Shown here: positions 14,413 through 16,902 of the stretch, in pieces
How the letters are laid out: each line of letters starts with the position of its first letter
Numbering within the stretch: the first letter of the stretch is position 1
Source of the DNA: an uncultured Collinsella sp.
Lineage (GTDB): Bacteria; Actinomycetota; Coriobacteriia; Coriobacteriales; Coriobacteriaceae
Assembly: GCA_958435545.1 (NCBI GenBank)
Contig: CAUBGU010000028.1
Location: 1-16,902 of the forward strand
Direction: 5' to 3'
DNA length: 16,902 nucleotides
Made by a program: the position numbers and the translations under genes
Notes under the pieces: generated by a model
What the model saw: only the letters and a program-made list of their open reading frames with translations
Database searches by the model: none
What the model was told of the DNA's origin: nothing

Positions 14413-14443
14413 CCGCTCACGGTCGAAAATCGACCGTGAGCGG
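14413..14443. terminator. Perfect 14-bp hairpin, possible terminator downstream of the Cof phosphatase gene
   Basis: CCGCTCACGGTCGA (14413-14426) and TCGACCGTGAGCGG (14430-14443) pair perfectly around AAA. It lies about 190 bases beyond the phosphatase stop, before the pilus promoter region. The minus-strand tail is GATGTTTGC, so the U-tract is weak; it may act as a boundary structure instead. Confidence 0.5.
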
Positions 14444-14585
14444 TAGGTCATTAGCCAGCAGGAATACCTTACCAAACTGATGAGAATATCTTTAACCCAT
14501 CGGTGGTTAGAAGCGTGATGTTCAGACAATCATATTTGATTTTGTGCGCAGATTTTAAGCATCAATTCGCCCAAATCGCCCGAGG

Positions 14586-14618
14586 CCGCCACAAAGGCAC
14601 CTGTCCCCATTGTGGCGG
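14586..14618. repeat. Palindromic repeat family 2, copy B
   Basis: CCGCCACAA (14586-14594) and TTGTGGCGG (14610-14618) pair perfectly around the 15-base loop AGGCACCTGTCCCCA. Against the other copies, one stem pair has changed on both sides (A-T in copies A and C, G-C here), which keeps the pairing. It begins 13 bases beyond the Cof phosphatase stop. Confidence 0.85.
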
Positions 14619-14631
14619 TTCTCCCCCGGCG

Positions 14632-15453
14632 CTACAGCAGATGTTCCTCGATAAAGATCGCTATACCGTCTTTGTCGTTGCTCGCGGTTACAAAATCGGC
14701 GGCGGAGCGGGTGGCATCGCTTCCGTTTGCCATGGCCACACCCACGCCGGCGTCAGCCACCATGCAGGTGTCGTTATCGGCATCGCCAAACACGCAGATG
14801 TTCTGGAGCTCCATGTCGTTGAGCTCCGCCACGCGCACAAGACCGCGCGTCTTGGACACACGCGGATCCATGAACTCGTAGAGCCGCTGCGTGGTTTGCA
14901 GAGCCGCCGCTTTAACGGTGCCATCGGCAAATGTCGACGCTCGCTCAATCACCCGCGGCATTACCTCGGGCGCCATGGTAAACATCACCTTGGTCTGCGG
15001 CTCGCGCAAAAACTCGGCAAAGTCGACCACCTTGTAGGGCACGCCGTCGACACGCGACAGGTGCTCGACGCATGCATTGCTCTCGGGCACATAGAGCACG
15101 CCGTCCCGAGGGCAAACGGGCGTTGCCGGCAGGCCTGCCATGTGCTTGCAGATGCGCGCGATGGTCTCGCCCGGCAGCGGATAGCTCAGCTCGTTGATGT
15201 CGTGCGCGCGGTCAATGACCTCGGCGCCACCGCAGCCCACCATCACGTCTACCAGGCCTTCGATGCCCCAGAGCTCGTACATGGCCTCGGTCGCGTGGGC
15301 GTCGCGCCCGGTGCACAGGCCAAACAGCACGCCGCGCTCGCGCAGGGCGCGGATCGCCGCCACGGTGCGCGGGGACACCGTGTGCTGGCTCGTGAGCAGC
15401 GTGCCGTCAATATCGCAGAACACGGCTTTGATGTGGCTGAAGGTGGCGTCCAT
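14632..15453 (-). CDS. Cof-type HAD-superfamily phosphatase
   Basis: This is a cytoplasmic phosphohydrolase of the HAD superfamily, Cof (IIB) subfamily, whose members dephosphorylate sugar phosphates, pyridoxal phosphate or flavin precursors; the substrate cannot be told from sequence. The 273-residue product has the four HAD motifs: FCDIDGTLL (nucleophile D14, acid/base D16), LCTGR with T48, K201 and FGDADND (D224, D228). The cap domain lies between motifs II and III. The start at 15453 has AGAAAGG upstream and begins MDATFSHIKAVFCDIDG. A longer in-frame ATG at 15618 would run through the palindromic repeat at 15548-15580 and is unlikely. Family 2 repeats lie just beyond its 3' end and about 95 bases upstream of its start. 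Confidence 0.93.
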   Translation of the reverse strand: MDATFSHIKAVFCDIDGTLLTSQHTVSPRTVAAIRALRERGVLFGLCTGRDAHATEAMYELWGIEGLVDVMVGCGGAEVIDRAHDINELSYPLPGETIARICKHMAGLPATPVCPRDGVLYVPESNACVEHLSRVDGVPYKVVDFAEFLREPQTKVMFTMAPEVMPRVIERASTFADGTVKAAALQTTQRLYEFMDPRVSKTRGLVRVAELNDMELQNICVFGDADNDTCMVADAGVGVAMANGSDATRSAADFVTASNDKDGIAIFIEEHLL

Positions 15454-15547
15454 GGGGGGCCTTTCTGAGTTGTGCGGCGGTGTGGGGTGTATCTGGAAGT
15501 GGCGTTCATGGTATACCAAAGCGCACACGGGGCGCTTTGGCGCAAAA

Positions 15548-15580
15548 CCACCACAAAGGTGCCTGGCCCCTTTGTGGTGG
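15548..15580. repeat. Palindromic repeat family 2, copy C
   Basis: CCACCACAAAGG (15548-15559) and CCTTTGTGGTGG (15569-15580) form a perfect 12-bp stem around TGCCTGGCC. It is the longest stem of the three copies. It lies between the MFS gene and the Cof phosphatase, 31 bases from family 1 copy b. Confidence 0.85.
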
Positions 15581-15611
15581 CCGGACCCGCAGGATGGCAT
15601 GGCCGGGACGT

Positions 15612-15676
15612 AAACCATCGCAACATTCGACGTTATTCGGCAAAATCGCGATTTTCATCGAATGTTGTGATGGTTT
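15612..15676. repeat. Palindromic repeat family 1, copy b
   Basis: AAACCATCGCAACATTCGA (15612-15630) and TCGAATGTTGTGATGGTTT (15658-15676) form 19-base arms with one G-T pair around a 27-base centre. The centre contains the perfect palindrome AAAATCGCGATTTT (15642-15655). The element begins directly after the TAA of the MFS gene (15677-15679), so in minus-strand RNA it is a hairpin touching the stop codon. Copy a is at 3529-3593. Confidence 0.85.
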
Positions 15677-16902
15677 TTACTGCTTTGCGGCACGATCCAA
15701 ATGCCAACGACCAAATAGCAGCAACGTCGCGGGAATTGCCGTCACGACCATGCCCGCCCCTACGAGCGTCTGCTGCACGCCAAACCTCGCCGCCAGCCAC
15801 GGGGCAATCGCCAGCGGGGCCACGCCGGCGAACATGTTGCCAAAGCCCATGACCGAGTTGACGCGACCGAGCTGCTCGAGCGGAGCCGTCGTTTGCACGA
15901 TCGTGTTGTGGAGCGGGTTGACGACGCCCCAGGCCACGCCAAGGACAATCTGGCCGACAAGGGCTACGCCCACGTACGGCGTCCCCACATAGAGCAGACT
16001 TCCCAGGCCCACGGACATAAGTGCCACGAGTAGCGTTTTAAGGTTAACCAAGCGCGGCGGCAAACGGAGCGCAACAATGGCGCCCAGCACCGCGCCCACG
16101 CCCGAGGCCGACGAGAGCCAGCCCATCCATTCGACACCGACGTGCAGAACATCGCGGTAGAAGAACGACTCCAGCGGGTCAAAGGCGCCATAGCCAAAGT
16201 TCGAGAGGAAGATGATGCAGAACAGCAGGGCGAGGACGCTGTTGGTAAAGACCGTCTTGATGCTGGTCACGAAGGTGACGCGGGAAGATGTGTTGGGGTC
16301 GGGGCTTTGGCTGGCCTTATCTGATGTGATGTCGCCGACCGCGGGTTTGCCTTCGTGTGTGGCGGCCTGGCCTGCACTTTGCCTAAAGCCCCAACCGGCA
16401 ATGAGCGCCAACGCGGTAGAGAGCATCATGAGCACGAACACCGCGCGCGACGACGCAGCAGCCGCGACAAAGCCGCCCAGCGTGGGGCCAACGATGATAC
16501 TCACGTTTGAAAACATGGCGATGGCGGAGTTGATGTCTTTGAGCTCGACGGGGTCGTCGGTGAGATACGCCGGATAGGACGTGGCGATGGGCTGGGCGAA
16601 TCCCATCACAAAGCCCAGGAGTACCGCGCCGAGCAGGACTATGCCGGTCGCGCTGCCAAAAACGAGGATCGCCGCACCCGTTACTAGCGTACCGACGATA
16701 CTCAGCAAGAAATGGCGGCGCGGGCCCCAAGCGTCGAGCGCCGCACCGCCCGCAAAGGACCCCAGGATCACAAAGACGTTCATAAAGAGGACAGCCAGCG
16801 ATGTCGCGACGACCGAAGCGCCGTCCGCATAGGTAAGCGTTCCAATGACGCCGATAAAGTAGCTGGTCTGAAAACCGGTGTAGATGAGAAAGCGCATCGC
16901 CA
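15677..16902 (-). CDS. MFS transporter, drug/siderophore-exporter-like (5' end at or beyond the window edge)
   Basis: This is a polytopic inner-membrane protein of the major facilitator superfamily; about twelve hydrophobic segments can be read. The loop after the second segment carries a motif-A-like GGAALDAWGPRRH (about 50-62 counted from the ATG at 16897). A central hydrophilic loop lies at about 172-215. Segments such as NSAIAMFSNVSIIVGPTLGG and GRVNSVMGFGNMFAGVAPL resemble the MFS_3/EntS-like exporter branch. The frame stays open upstream of 16897 (the next codon is GCG, then xTG), and the first membrane segment begins almost at once, so the true start may lie a few codons outside the window. 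Substrate unknown. Its stop codon abuts family 1 repeat copy b. Confidence 0.88.
   Translation of the reverse strand, partial: AMRFLIYTGFQTSYFIGVIGTLTYADGASVVATSLAVLFMNVFVILGSFAGGAALDAWGPRRHFLLSIVGTLVTGAAILVFGSATGIVLLGAVLLGFVMGFAQPIATSYPAYLTDDPVELKDINSAIAMFSNVSIIVGPTLGGFVAAAASSRAVFVLMMLSTALALIAGWGFRQSAGQAATHEGKPAVGDITSDKASQSPDPNTSSRVTFVTSIKTVFTNSVLALLFCIIFLSNFGYGAFDPLESFFYRDVLHVGVEWMGWLSSASGVGAVLGAIVALRLPPRLVNLKTLLVALMSVGLGSLLYVGTPYVGVALVGQIVLGVAWGVVNPLHNTIVQTTAPLEQLGRVNSVMGFGNMFAGVAPLAIAPWLAARFGVQQTLVGAGMVVTAIPATLLLFGRWHLDRAAKQ

Larger units (their letters stand above)
14128..14631. other. A+T-rich intergenic gap between the phosphatase and adhesin genes
   Basis: This gap of 504 bases holds the candidate pilus promoter and leader dyad (14182-14246), a hairpin (14413-14443) and family 2 repeat copy B (14586-14618). 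The stretch 14250-14410 is A+T-rich with no gene or clear structure. The stretch 14444-14585 shows nothing I can name. A plus-strand frame beginning at 14503 is mostly antisense to the phosphatase gene and is rejected. Confidence 0.6.

Noticed and set aside
14503..15468. A plus-strand open frame of 321 codons opposite the Cof phosphatase
   Set aside because: It is antisense to a gene with all HAD motifs, and its start region includes repeat copy B.
3529..15676. The recurring palindromes as a CRISPR array or as insertion-sequence ends
   Set aside because: The copies are far apart with no regular spacers, and no transposase or cas gene lies in the window.

Overview
The window looks like chromosomal DNA from a high-G+C Gram-positive gut bacterium of the Coriobacteriia, most likely Collinsella. 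The reasons are the high G+C of the housekeeping genes, a complete gatC-gatA-gatB set, cell-wall sorting signals with a class C sortase, and a regulator/nucleotidyltransferase pair of a type I recall from gut bacteria. The genus is an inference from gene content and style; nothing in the window proves it. Every gene I accept lies on the minus strand, so transcription runs from high to low coordinates. Both ends are cut inside genes (gatB at the left, an MFS transporter at the right).

Layout from left to right: (1) 1-3347, the gatCAB operon for tRNA-dependent amidotransferase, with TAATG stop/start overlaps at both junctions. (2) 3348-3651, an intergenic gap with the gat promoter and two palindromic repeats of different families. 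(3) 3652-4590, a class C (pilus) sortase. (4) 4702-6425, a two-gene module: a winged-helix regulator whose 3' end overlaps a nucleotidyltransferase by 19 bases. It resembles AbiE/MNT-type toxin-antitoxin pairs and has a 20-bp operator-like palindrome on its -10 box. (5) 6426-6938, a gap with a strong terminator for the pilin operon, a hairpin and what may be the 3' remnant of a lost gene. (6) 6939-14127, a three-gene pilus operon. In order of transcription it encodes a 1205-residue beta-helix tip adhesin (LPLSG), a cysteine-rich ancillary pilin (MPSTG) and a backbone-type pilin (LPLTG). (7) 14128-14631, an A+T-rich promoter and leader region with two dyads. (8) 14632-15453, a Cof-type HAD phosphatase. 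(9) 15454-15676, a gap that again carries one copy of each palindrome family. (10) 15677-16902, the MFS exporter.

How the parts may work together: the three LPXTG-like proteins and the sortase form one sortase-dependent pilus system. The adhesin would be at the tip, and the two pilins share an architecture and look like diverged paralogs. Unusually, the sortase is separated from its substrates by the toxin-antitoxin-like module. The whole accessory block (sortase, module, pilins) sits between palindromic repeats, in a housekeeping neighbourhood (gatCAB on one side, Cof phosphatase and MFS exporter on the other). This suggests a variable island. The most interesting observations are the two palindrome families (one with a compensatory base-pair change), the autoregulated regulator/nucleotidyltransferase pair, and the apparent replacement of an isopeptide Asn by cysteines in the ancillary pilin.
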